Assembly (NCBI GenBank): GCA_963843745.1
Contig: CAWJLP010000019.1
Coordinates: forward strand, 62,001-126,000
Length of the DNA: 64,000 nt
Source of the DNA: Trebonia sp963843745
GTDB taxonomy: Bacteria > Actinomycetota > Actinomycetes > Streptosporangiales > Streptosporangiaceae
Reading direction: 5' to 3'
In this document: piece after piece, positions 32,034 to 40,471 of the stretch
Position numbering within the stretch: the first letter of the stretch is position 1
Layout: every line of letters starts with the position of its first letter
Made by a program: the position numbers and the translations under genes
Notes under the pieces: model-generated
What the model was told of the DNA's origin: nothing
Database searches by the model: none
What the model saw: the letters and a program-made list of their open reading frames with translations, nothing else

Positions 32034-34046
32034 GTGGGCGATGCGGAGCTCGTAACCCGGCTGCGGCAGGCAGGCGTCGGACGCGGGGACCTGGTGGGGC
32101 TGGCTGTGTCCCCCGACGGAACCGTCGCGGTGGCCGCCGACGCCGTTGCGGTGGAGTGGGTGGGATCTGCTGGCGAGCTGCCACTCGCGGATGACGAGGT
32201 CCGGCCGCGGTGGACAACCTGGTCACAGGAGGACGCGCAGCGGCTGGTCGCGCAGGGCGTGCGGCTCGCGACGTGCTGGGATGTCGCAGCGGTGCACCGG
32301 CTGCTGTTCGGCGGGTGGCGCGCGGACCCAGGCTTCGCCTGGGCCCACCTGCGCGGGCTGCCGCTCGACGGAGTGCCCGCGCCTGGACCAGCCGCGGCCG
32401 TGGGCCTGGCCGACCTGTTCGACGCGGCGCGGGAGAAAGAATCCCCTCCGACACGGACGGAAACGCCCGAGCCGGCCGCTGACGAGGAACCGGTCGGGGC
32501 GGATGGGTACCTGCGGCTTGACTGGACTCGTGGCGGCTGGGCCGAGTCCCCTAAGCGGCTGCTGGCCTGGGCGCGGCTCGTCATGCAGGCGGCGGAGCTG
32601 CAGTGGGCCGCACTTGAAGCCGGAGCAGGCGAACCCGGAGGCGGAACGGCCCGACCCGGAGGCGGAACGGCCCGACCCGGAGGGGGAACGGCCCGAGCCG
32701 AAGCCGGAGCAGGCGAACCCGGAGGCGGAACGGCCCGAGCCGGAGGCGGAACGGCCCGAGCCGGAGGCGGAGCGGCCCGAGCCGAAGCCGGAGCAGGCGA
32801 ACCCGGAGGCGGAACGGCCCGAGCCGGAGGCGGAACGGCCGGGCCCAGCGGAGAGGTGCGCCGGGGCAGCGGCGGAGCGGGCGGGGCTTCGGCGGTCGCG
32901 ACCGTGCGGGCTGAGTCGACTGTCGAATTGCTGTGCGCCGAGTTGTCGGCCGATGGGCTGCCGATGGACCGGGACGCCGCGGAACAGGTGCTCGCCGGGT
33001 TCATCGGACCGCGGCCGCGCGGGGATGCCGAGGCGGCGGCGATGCGCGCGGCGCGGGATGGCGCGGTGCTGCGGCACGCGCCCGCCGGGGCGACCGCCGA
33101 CCTGCGCAGCCCGGTGCAGGTGCGGTCGCTGCTCGCGGCCGCGGGCGTCGAGGTGCCGGATACGCGGGCGTGGCGGCTCGAGGAGTTCAAGGACACCTCG
33201 CCGCTCGTCGCCGCGCTGCTCGAGTGGCGCAAGGCCGAACGGATCGCCACCACCTACGGCTACGGCTGGCTGGACGAGAGCCTCAGTCCCAACGGGCGGC
33301 TGCGCGGCGCGTGGACCGGGTCCGACGGCGCCGCGGGGCGGATGACGGCGTCCAACGGGCTGCACAACATGCCCGCGGCTATCCGCCGGGCGGTCATCGC
33401 AGCCCAAGGGCACCTGTTCGTGCGGGCCGACCTCGGGCAGATCGAGCCGCGGGTGCTCGCCGCGGTGTCCGGCGACCCCGCGCTCGCCCTCGCGACGCAG
33501 GCCGACGACATGTACCTGCCCGTCGCGACGGAACTCGGAGTCGACAGGCCCACCGCCAAGGTCGCGATGATCGCCGCGATGTACGGCCAGACCACCGGGC
33601 ACGGCGGCGTCGCGGGCCGCCGGATGCGGGCCGCCTACCCCGTCGCGATGAGTTACCTCGACTCGGCCGACCGCGCCGCCAGGGCCGGGCGGGACCTGCG
33701 CACCTACGGCGGCCGGCTGGTCCGCATGTCGGGCGGCATCTCGTCGCCGGCCCGCACGGCCGCGCGCGGCCGGTACGGGCGCAACGCGCTGGTCCAGGGG
33801 GCGGCGGCGGAGCTGTTCAAGATGTGGGCGGTCACGGTTCGCGCCCGGGGTCCCGCGCTTGGCGCGCGAATCGTGTTGTGCCTGCACGACGAGCTGCTCG
33901 TGCACGTCGCTGAGGAGCACGCGGACGCGGCGGCGGCGCTGGTGGGCGACTGCCTCGCGGAGACCGCGCGCCGCTGGGCGCCGCGCGGCGACGTGCGGTT
34001 CATCGCGGAGACCAGCGTCGTCCGGTGCTGGGCCGACGCGAAGTAG
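32034..34046 (+). CDS. Bifunctional 3'-5' exonuclease/DNA polymerase (family A)
   Basis: About 670 aa. N-terminal ~190 residues correspond to a degenerate exonuclease-like domain, and the C-terminal ~400 to a family A polymerase: DRDAAEQVL, the O-helix-region RADLGQIEPRVLAAVSGDPAL (motif A), KVAMIAAMYGQTTGHGG (motif B) and CLHDELLVHV (motif C). Standard actinobacterial short polymerase, probably in repair. A glycine-rich linker of repeated GGGTARP-like units (residues ~195-275) comes from a 21-bp minisatellite. The GTG at 32034 is chosen from family length, with weak Shine-Dalgarno support. Confidence 0.82.
   Translation: MGDAELVTRLRQAGVGRGDLVGLAVSPDGTVAVAADAVAVEWVGSAGELPLADDEVRPRWTTWSQEDAQRLVAQGVRLATCWDVAAVHRLLFGGWRADPGFAWAHLRGLPLDGVPAPGPAAAVGLADLFDAAREKESPPTRTETPEPAADEEPVGADGYLRLDWTRGGWAESPKRLLAWARLVMQAAELQWAALEAGAGEPGGGTARPGGGTARPGGGTARAEAGAGEPGGGTARAGGGTARAGGGAARAEAGAGEPGGGTARAGGGTAGPSGEVRRGSGGAGGASAVATVRAESTVELLCAELSADGLPMDRDAAEQVLAGFIGPRPRGDAEAAAMRAARDGAVLRHAPAGATADLRSPVQVRSLLAAAGVEVPDTRAWRLEEFKDTSPLVAALLEWRKAERIATTYGYGWLDESLSPNGRLRGAWTGSDGAAGRMTASNGLHNMPAAIRRAVIAAQGHLFVRADLGQIEPRVLAAVSGDPALALATQADDMYLPVATELGVDRPTAKVAMIAAMYGQTTGHGGVAGRRMRAAYPVAMSYLDSADRAARAGRDLRTYGGRLVRMSGGISSPARTAARGRYGRNALVQGAAAELFKMWAVTVRARGPALGARIVLCLHDELLVHVAEEHADAAAALVGDCLAETARRWAPRGDVRFIAETSVVRCWADAK
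32617..32849 (+). repeat. 21-bp minisatellite in higher-order 84-bp units
   Basis: Eleven copies of a 21-bp unit (core GGCGGAACGGCCCGA). They are arranged as variant-GAAGCCGGAGCAGGCGAACCC followed by three GGAGGC-type units, i.e. an 84-bp block, present about 2.7 times. All units keep the reading frame of the polymerase gene. Confidence 0.9.
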
Positions 34047-34126
34047 CGAGCGGACCTGGGCACGGGCACGGCGGACGCGCTGGTAGCGTGGCGGGCAGAC
34101 AACCCGGGCGAATAGGGGGCTGCACG

Positions 34127-34849
34127 TTGCCGCGGTACCGCAGAGTTGTGGTCAAGCTCAGCGGTGAGGCCCTTGCCGGGCCCGCCGGAACGGGGGCTGA
34201 CCCCGCGAGCCTCGCGCGCGTCGCCGACGAGGTGCTGTCGGTGCACGAGCTCGGCGTCCAGGTGGCCGTCGTCGTCGGCGGCGGCAACTACTTCCGCGGC
34301 AGGATGGCCGACGGCTGGGGCATCAGCCGGGCCGAGGCGGACAACATCGGGATGCTCGGCACGGTGATGAACGCGCTCATGCTGCGCGGCGCGCTCACCG
34401 CGCGCACCGAGGCGGACGTGCGCGTGATGACCGCGGTGCCGATCCACAGCGTCGCCGAGCCGTTCATCAGGCTCCGCGCGGTGCACCACCTCGAGCGCGG
34501 CATGATCGTGGTGCTGGCCGGCGGCATCGGCCAGCCGTACGTCACCACGGACTACCCCGCGGTGCAGCGGGCGCTCGAGCTGGACGCCGACGCGCTGCTC
34601 GTCGCCAAGCACGGCGTGGACGGCGTGTACGACGCCGACCCCAAGCACCACCCGGACGCCAAGCGGTACACCTCCCTCACCTACGACGAGGCGATCGCGG
34701 CCGGGGTCCGCATCATGGACACCAGCGCGTTCGTCCTCGCCAACGAGCAGTCGCTGACCATGCACGTGTTCGACGTCGGCGCGGAAGGCGTGATGCGCGG
34801 CATCTGCCAGGGCCTCGAACTCGGCACGAGGATCACCGCGAAGGGCTGA
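34127..34849 (+). CDS. pyrH: UMP kinase
   Basis: 240-aa amino-acid-kinase-fold UMP kinase producing UDP. Motifs: VVVKLSGEAL, VVVGGGNYFRG, ADNIGMLGTVMNALML, GGIGQPYVTTDYPAVQRALEL and DGVYDADPKHHPDAKRY. The TTG at 34127 with AGGGGG 8 nt upstream is the likely start. It is not in the usual tsf-pyrH-frr cluster, lying instead between a DNA polymerase and a MoxR gene; it may be an extra copy. Confidence 0.88.
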   Translation: MPRYRRVVVKLSGEALAGPAGTGADPASLARVADEVLSVHELGVQVAVVVGGGNYFRGRMADGWGISRAEADNIGMLGTVMNALMLRGALTARTEADVRVMTAVPIHSVAEPFIRLRAVHHLERGMIVVLAGGIGQPYVTTDYPAVQRALELDADALLVAKHGVDGVYDADPKHHPDAKRYTSLTYDEAIAAGVRIMDTSAFVLANEQSLTMHVFDVGAEGVMRGICQGLELGTRITAKG

Positions 34850-34880
34850 CCCGCTGCCGGGCAGGCCGCACACTGGAGAC

Positions 34881-35990
34881 ATGAGCACGCTGCTGCAAGC
34901 GGGAGACGGAAACGTCGCCGCGGAGGCGCTCGGGGTAGCGGTCGCGGCCCGGGTACCCGTCCTGCTCTGGGGCGCCCCAGGCACCGGGAAGACATCGGCC
35001 ATCCGCGCGATGGCCGAGGCCATGGGCCTGCCGTGCGAGACGGTCATCGCGTCGATCAGGGAGCCGTCCGACTTCGCCGGCCTGCCGGTGGTCACCGGGG
35101 ACGTGGTCCGCTTCGCGCCGCCGCTGTGGGCGACCAGGCTCGCCGCGGCCGGCACCGGCGTGCTGTTCCTCGACGAGCTGTCCACCGCGCCGCCCGCCGT
35201 CCAGGCCGCGCTGCTGCGGGTGGTGCTGGAACGGACCGTCGGCGACCTGACGCTGCCCGACGACGTGGCCGTCGTTGCCGCCGCGAACCCGCCCGAGCAG
35301 GCAGCGGACGGCTGGGACCTGTCCGCGCCGCTGGCCAACCGGCTGTGCCACCTGAGCTGGGAGACGTCGCCGCGCGGCATCGCCGAGGGGCTGGCCAGCG
35401 GCTGGGCGCCGCCGCCGGTGCCGCTGCTGCCGGCAGGCTGGACGGCGGGCGAACCGCTCAACAAGTCCCTGGTCGCCGCGTTCCTCCAGGTGCGGCCCGC
35501 GCTCGCGATCGCGCCGCCGGACAATGCCAGCGAGGCCGGGCGAGGCTGGCCGAGCCCGCGTACCTGGGAGATGTCGGCCCGGCTGATGACCGCCGCGGAG
35601 GCCGCGAAGGCCACCGACCAGGCGAGGTCGGCGCTCATCAGGGGAGCGGTCGGGGACGGCGCGGGCGTCGAGTTCCTCGCCTGGCTGGTGGAGATGGACC
35701 TGCCCGATCCCGAGGAAGTGCTGGCCAACCCCGCCGCGTTCCGGCTGCCTGAGCGCGGGGACCGGGCGTACGCGGCGCTCGCCGCCGTCGCCGCGGCGGT
35801 CGCGGCGGAGCCGACGCCGGAGCGCTGGACCGCGGCCTGGCAGGTGCTCGGCGGCTGCGCGGAGGCGGCGCCCGACGTGGCGGCGACCGCGGCGCGGGTG
35901 CTGGCCAAATGCCGCCCGGACGGCATGCCGCTGCCTAGCGAGATCAAGCTGTTCGCCCCGGTGCTGCGCGACGCCGGGCTGCTGGGTTAG
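34881..35990 (+). CDS. MoxR-type AAA+ ATPase
   Basis: 369-aa AAA+ protein. Walker A WGAPGTGKTS (~33-42), Walker B GVLFLDELSTAPPAVQAALLR (~96-116), sensor AAANPPEQAADG and a C-terminal lid. MoxR ATPases act with VWA-domain partners as chaperones that insert metals or remodel complexes. The following gene, 6 bp on, encodes just such a partner. Confidence 0.88.
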   Translation: MSTLLQAGDGNVAAEALGVAVAARVPVLLWGAPGTGKTSAIRAMAEAMGLPCETVIASIREPSDFAGLPVVTGDVVRFAPPLWATRLAAAGTGVLFLDELSTAPPAVQAALLRVVLERTVGDLTLPDDVAVVAAANPPEQAADGWDLSAPLANRLCHLSWETSPRGIAEGLASGWAPPPVPLLPAGWTAGEPLNKSLVAAFLQVRPALAIAPPDNASEAGRGWPSPRTWEMSARLMTAAEAAKATDQARSALIRGAVGDGAGVEFLAWLVEMDLPDPEEVLANPAAFRLPERGDRAYAALAAVAAAVAAEPTPERWTAAWQVLGGCAEAAPDVAATAARVLAKCRPDGMPLPSEIKLFAPVLRDAGLLG

Positions 35991-35996
35991 CGGGCC

Positions 35997-37178
35997 ATGA
36001 GAGAGCTGCCCGGTCTCGCCGCCGCCAGGATCTGGGCCGCGGTTCGCTTCCCCTACCTCGCGAGCGGCATCTTCGGCGCCCAGGTGACCGCCGTGCCCGG
36101 GCTGGACAGCGTCGCCATCGACGAGCGCTGGCAGCTGTCCGCCGATCCTGAGCTGGTGGCCGGCTGGTCCCCGGCCCAGTTCGGCAGCGTCCTCGTGCAC
36201 CACGTCTGCCACATTCTGCGTCATCATTCCGAACGGGCGCTGGCGGCTGCGGTCACCAAGGACGACTCCCGGCAGTGGCTGAGCGCCGCCGACGCCGAGA
36301 TCAACGACGACCTGGTACCCGCCGGGCTGGAACTGCCGGGAAACCCTGTGCTGCCTCGGCACTTCGGCGCCGACCCCGGGCGGCTGGCCGAAGAGTACTT
36401 CGCGCTGCTGAAGCGGCGCGAAGCCGGCACGGACGATGAGGGCCCGGCGGCGTGGCTGGACTGCGGCAGCGGCGCCAACGGGCTCCCCAGGGCGTCGGAC
36501 CGGCCAGGCGGCCTCGACCCGTGGCTGGCCGACCTGCTGCGCCGCCAGGTGGCGGAGGAGGTCGTGCGGCACGCCAAGCAGGCGGGAACGGTCCCCGCCG
36601 GGCTGCTGCGCTGGGCGCGGGACGTGCTGGCGCCGCGGGTCGACTGGCGGCGGCTGCTCGCCGCCGAGCTGCGCAGGGCCGTCGCCGACGTGGCGGGGGC
36701 GGCCGACTACTCCTACCGGCGGCCGTCCCGGCGGGCCGCCGCGGTCAGCGGCGTGGTGCTGCCAGCGCTGCGGCGGCCGGTCCCCGGGCTCGCGGTGGTC
36801 TGCGACACCTCGGGCAGCATGAGCGAGGAGCTCCTGGCGATGGCGCTCGCCGAGGTGGAGGGGCTGCTGCGCGCCCTCGGCATGGCCCGCCAGCTGCGGG
36901 TGCTCGCATGCGACGCGGCGGCCGGGCCCGCGCAGCGGGTCTCCTCCGCCCGCCAGGTCACGCTGACCGGCGGCGGCGGCACGAACATGGGCGCCGGCCT
37001 CGCGGCGGCCTACGCGCTGCGGCCCCGCCCCGCCGTGACCGTGGTGCTCACCGACGGCTATACGCCGTGGCCTCATGCCGCGCCGAAGGGGATGCGGGTC
37101 GTGGCAGGGCTGCTCGGCGACGACGCGCCGGAAGCGCCGGGCTGGGCAAGAGCCGTCCGCGTACCCTTTGCTGGGTGA
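35997..37178 (+). CDS. VWA-like metallopeptidase-domain protein (DUF2201)
   Basis: 393 aa. N-terminal part resembles the DUF2201 metallopeptidase-like domain with a partly degenerate zinc site (VLVHHVCHILRHHSERA, normally HExxH); C-terminal VWA-like domain with a full MIDAS: DTSGSMS, the GGGGTNMG threonine and LTDGYTPWP. Forms a MoxR-VWA pair with the upstream gene. It overlaps the DUF1275 gene by 4 nt. Target unknown. Confidence 0.85.
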   Translation: MRELPGLAAARIWAAVRFPYLASGIFGAQVTAVPGLDSVAIDERWQLSADPELVAGWSPAQFGSVLVHHVCHILRHHSERALAAAVTKDDSRQWLSAADAEINDDLVPAGLELPGNPVLPRHFGADPGRLAEEYFALLKRREAGTDDEGPAAWLDCGSGANGLPRASDRPGGLDPWLADLLRRQVAEEVVRHAKQAGTVPAGLLRWARDVLAPRVDWRRLLAAELRRAVADVAGAADYSYRRPSRRAAAVSGVVLPALRRPVPGLAVVCDTSGSMSEELLAMALAEVEGLLRALGMARQLRVLACDAAAGPAQRVSSARQVTLTGGGGTNMGAGLAAAYALRPRPAVTVVLTDGYTPWPHAAPKGMRVVAGLLGDDAPEAPGWARAVRVPFAG

Positions 37179-37879
37179 GCAAAGCGATCTCGCAGCGGAC
37201 GATGACCGTGATCGCGGTGCTGCTGACGTTCGCCTCCGGCGCGTCGGACGTGACGAGCTTCACCAGGCTCGGGAACGTCTTCACGAGCGTGATGACCGGG
37301 AACATCACGGTGTTCGGCCTGTCGCTGGCCCGCGGGTCGGCGTCGCTGGCCCTGCACACCGTGGTGGCGCTCGCCGGCTACGTCACGGGCGTCGCCGCCG
37401 GCACGCTGATCGGCCGGTACCGTACGGACCGCACCTCGGCCAAGTCAGCCGCCGAGCCGGACGGGGAGCGCTGGCCCGCGTACATGACGCTGACGCTGGC
37501 AGCCGAGCTCACGCTGCTCGCCGGGGTCCTGGCCGGCTGGGAGGCGACCGGCTCGCGGCCGGCTGGCTGGGCCCAGTACGCGATCCTCGCCGCGGCCGCC
37601 TGCGCCATGGGCATCCAGTCGGCCGCGGTCGTCCAGCTGGGGCTCGGCAACGTGTCCACCACGTATCTCACCGGGACGCTGACCGGCCTGGTCAGCGCGG
37701 TCTTCCGGCCGGAAGAGAAGGTTGGCTGGCGCCGCCCGGGAGTGCTGATCGGCCTGCTGGCGGGCGCGTCGCTGGCCGGATTGCTCGTCGCCAACGCGGC
37801 GTGGGCCGTGCCCTGCCTTCCGCTGCTCGGGGTGGCCGCCGCCACGGTGCTCGGCGCGAGGCCGGTTAATTCCCGCTAA
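37175..37879 (+). CDS. DUF1275 (YoaK) family membrane protein
   Basis: 234-aa protein with about six TM helices; the family block ASGASDVTSFTRLGNVFTSVMTGNITVFGLSLARG and later LGLGNVSTTYLTGTLTGLV are diagnostic of DUF1275. GTG start in a GTGA overlap with the VWA gene. Function unknown; it may be part of the same operon by position only. Confidence 0.9.
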   Translation: MSKAISQRTMTVIAVLLTFASGASDVTSFTRLGNVFTSVMTGNITVFGLSLARGSASLALHTVVALAGYVTGVAAGTLIGRYRTDRTSAKSAAEPDGERWPAYMTLTLAAELTLLAGVLAGWEATGSRPAGWAQYAILAAAACAMGIQSAAVVQLGLGNVSTTYLTGTLTGLVSAVFRPEEKVGWRRPGVLIGLLAGASLAGLLVANAAWAVPCLPLLGVAAATVLGARPVNSR

Positions 37880-37940
37880 GCCGGCGCGCAACAACAGCAT
37901 GGGACGGTGCTGCCTGTAAACCAGGACACAGGGAGCACAG

Positions 37941-38927
37941 TTGCCTGCTACAGCCGACCGTGAGGTTCTCAACTTCCAGCCCGCGTTCGGCGCGGCCACG
38001 CTCGCCCGCGTCGTGCAGAACACGGGAACGCTGACGACCCAGCTGCTCGCCGAGTGGGAGCAGGCCGCGCGGCGCGGCGAGCCCGTCGACGTGCTCGACG
38101 CCATGCAGCACCTGGCGATGCGGGTCATCGGCATGGCGCTGTTCAGCCGGGACCTGGAGAACGACCTGCAAGCCGGCCTGGCGGACACGGCCGGCGCGGA
38201 CCCCAGACGCGCCAGGGGCGCCAACTGCTTCACCGAGACCGTGCGGTCCGGCGTCCAGGTCCTCGCGGTGCGCAAGTTCAGCCCGGTGCCCCTGCCGTTG
38301 TGGGTGCCCACCAGGCTGCACCGCCGCTTCCGGCGCGGCCTCGCGGCCGTGGACCGCTTCGTGTACGCGCGGATCGACGAGCGGCTGGCGGACCACGGCG
38401 GCTACGACGACATGCTGGCAAACCTGGTCAGAAGCTACGGCGATCAGGCGGCGGCCACGGACACGCGGCGCGAGCTGCGCGATCAGGTGGTGACGCTGTT
38501 CTTCGCCGGCTTCGAGACCACCGCCGTAGCGCTGGCCTGGACCTGGCTGCTGCTCGGGCAGCACCAGGCCGCGGAGGACCGGTTCCACCAGGAGCTCGCG
38601 GCTGTCCTCGGCGGCCGGGCGCCGGCCGCCGAGGACCTGAAGGCGCTCGGTTACACCGGACAGGTCATCCAGGAGTCCATGCGGATGTACTCGCCCGTCT
38701 ACACGCTGACCCGCCAGGTGGTAGCGGACGACGAGATAGCGGGGCATCAGGTCCGCGGCGGCGACAACGGCGCCGGCTTCGCCACCGTCGAGATGATGAC
38801 CGTGCTGGCGGTCGCCGGGCAGCGGGTGCGGCTGCGCCCCGCGTCCGCGGAACCCGTCACGATCATCCCCGCCGTCACCCAGCGCCCGGCCGGCGGCCTG
38901 CCGATGCTCGTCGAGGTGCGGTCATGA
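37941..38927 (+). CDS. Truncated cytochrome P450 lacking the haem loop
   Basis: 328-aa protein similar to bacterial P450s from about the C-helix (QPAFGAATLA) through helix I (VTLFFAGFETTAVALAW, the oxygen-binding threonine) and helix K (IQESMRMYSPVYTLTR, the ExxR motif). About 95 N-terminal residues are missing, and the stretch between IAGHQVRGGD and NGAGFATVEMM lacks ~65 residues, including the whole F-x-x-G-x-R-x-C haem-cysteine loop. It therefore cannot bind haem normally and is probably a decaying copy, though the frame is intact. TTG start with AGGGAG. Confidence 0.8.
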   Translation: MPATADREVLNFQPAFGAATLARVVQNTGTLTTQLLAEWEQAARRGEPVDVLDAMQHLAMRVIGMALFSRDLENDLQAGLADTAGADPRRARGANCFTETVRSGVQVLAVRKFSPVPLPLWVPTRLHRRFRRGLAAVDRFVYARIDERLADHGGYDDMLANLVRSYGDQAAATDTRRELRDQVVTLFFAGFETTAVALAWTWLLLGQHQAAEDRFHQELAAVLGGRAPAAEDLKALGYTGQVIQESMRMYSPVYTLTRQVVADDEIAGHQVRGGDNGAGFATVEMMTVLAVAGQRVRLRPASAEPVTIIPAVTQRPAGGLPMLVEVRS

Positions 38928-39630
38928 CCGCCGCCCGCGGCGGCGGCCGCTAACCGCTGACCGTTATCAGCGACGATGCGGTAGCCGACGCCGCGGACAG
39001 TCTGGATGCGGACGTGGGAACCGGAGAGCTTGGCGCGCAGCCGCGCCAGGTGCACGTCGATCGTGTTCGAGGAGAACGTGTCAACCTCGTCGGTCCACAC
39101 GTGCTGCGCGATCTGCCGGCGTTCCGCGACGGCCGGCGAGAACCGCATCAGCGTCTCGAGGATGCTCAGCTCGGTGGAGGTCAGCGCCGCAGGCGGCCGC
39201 CGAACGTGACCTCGCGGGAGGCCGGGTCGCACTCCAGGTCGCCGACCACCAGCCGGGGCGGCAGCACGTCAGGCGGCCGGCGCTGCAGCGCCCGCAGCCG
39301 GGCGAGCAGCTCGTCGAAGACGAACGGCTTGACCAGGTAGTCGTCGGCGCCGGCGTCCAGGCCGGCCACCCGGTCCTCGGGCGAGCCCTTGCCGCTGATC
39401 ATCAGGACCGGTGTCCTGGCCCCCGTGCGCCGCAGCTGGCGCACCACGTCGATGCCGGACACCCGGGGTATCAGCCAGTCGAGCACGGCCACCGCGTACT
39501 CGTAACAGCGGGCGTATGACAGCGCCGCCTCGCCGTCGGCAACCAGGTCGACCACGTAGCCACGGCTGCGGAGCCCCTGAGCGAGCACCGCGCCAAGGGT
39601 GTCGTCGTCTTCCGCTACCAAGACCCGCAC
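38747..39630 (-). pseudogene. OmpR/PhoB-type response regulator, frameshifted
   Basis: Receiver domain intact from the GTG at 39630 (VLVAEDDDTLGAVL, the phosphoacceptor in VLDWLIPRVSG, and the lysine in YLVKPF). After REVTFGGRL the frame meets a stop at 39181; the winged-helix DNA-binding part (ALTSTELSILETLMR...SNTIDVHLARLRAKLSGSHVRIQTVRGVGYRI) continues one frame away from about 39184-39190. One missing base explains it. The homologous part ends near 38960, but the frame stays open to 38747, antisense to the P450. No sensor kinase adjoins. Confidence 0.85.
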
Positions 39631-39704
39631 AACCGGGGACTGTACCCGCGGCTTCTCGCCGTAGACGTGCGCGAACGCGTACTCAGAGGGAAGTCAAACT
39701 GAAA

Positions 39705-40457
39705 TCAGCGCTTGAGCTTACGCCACACCGGCCTGGGCACCAGCCGCATCGCGGTGGCCAGCCCGGCCAGCGACGACGGGACCCACACGACTGACTTGGA
39801 TCCGCGCAGTGCCGCCGCGACCGCGGCGCCGACCGCCTCCGGCGTGGTCGCCAGCGGGGCCGGCGCCATTCCCGCCGTCATCCGGCCGGTCACGAACCCG
39901 GGCCTGACGAGCAGCAAGCGGACCCCCGTGCCGTGCAGCGCGTCGGCGTAGCCGCGGGCGAACGCGTCCAGGGCGGCCTTGGTCGCCCCGTACACCGCGT
40001 TGAACTTGCGCGGCCGGACCGCCGCGACCGACGACAGCACCACGATCGTGCCGTTGCCCCGCTCCCGCATCCGCGAGCCGAACGCGAGCAGCGCCGTGAC
40101 GTGCCCGGTGAAGTTGGTCTCGATCATCGTGGCGGCGAGGCGGACGTCACGTTCCGCCTGCTCTTCCGGGATGAGCACGCCGGTCGCGGCGATCACCAGG
40201 TCGGGCACTCCCCCGGCGCAGATCTCGTTGGCGAAGGCCTGATGCGTCCCGGTGTCCAGCGCGTCGTACCTGGCGACGGTGACGGGGCGGTTCAGCGCCT
40301 TGCCGGCCGCCTCGAGCCGCTGCGCGTCGCGGCCGGCCAGGATCACCTCGGTGCCCGGCTCAAGCCGGAGTGCGGACAGGATCGCCAGGCCGATCTCGCT
40401 CGTGCCGCCGAGCAGGAGGACCCGTGAGAGCCGGCTGCTTCCGTTCTGAATACCCAT
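39705..40457 (-). CDS. dprE2: Decaprenylphospho-beta-D-ribofuranose 2-oxidoreductase subunit DprE2-like SDR
   Basis: 250-aa short-chain dehydrogenase. NAD-binding LLLGGTSEIGLAI (residues ~14-26), GVLIPEEQA, and the catalytic SSVAAVR...YGATKAAL (Ser, Tyr-x3-Lys). Resembles DprE2, which reduces the 2-keto intermediate to decaprenylphosphoryl arabinose. GGGGAAAAG precedes ATG 40457. Directly downstream of the UbiA-type gene; the flavoprotein DprE1 is not in the window. Confidence 0.85.
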   Translation of the reverse strand: MGIQNGSSRLSRVLLLGGTSEIGLAILSALRLEPGTEVILAGRDAQRLEAAGKALNRPVTVARYDALDTGTHQAFANEICAGGVPDLVIAATGVLIPEEQAERDVRLAATMIETNFTGHVTALLAFGSRMRERGNGTIVVLSSVAAVRPRKFNAVYGATKAALDAFARGYADALHGTGVRLLLVRPGFVTGRMTAGMAPAPLATTPEAVGAAVAAALRGSKSVVWVPSSLAGLATAMRLVPRPVWRKLKR

Positions 40458-40471
40458 TATCTTTTCCCCAC

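Noticed and set aside
32617..32849. Minisatellite considered as a CRISPR
   Set aside because: 21-bp tandem units without spacers inside an open reading frame.
32223..33920. 565-codon minus frame opposite the polymerase
   Set aside because: Antisense shadow; the repeat tract lengthens it by avoiding stops in all frames.
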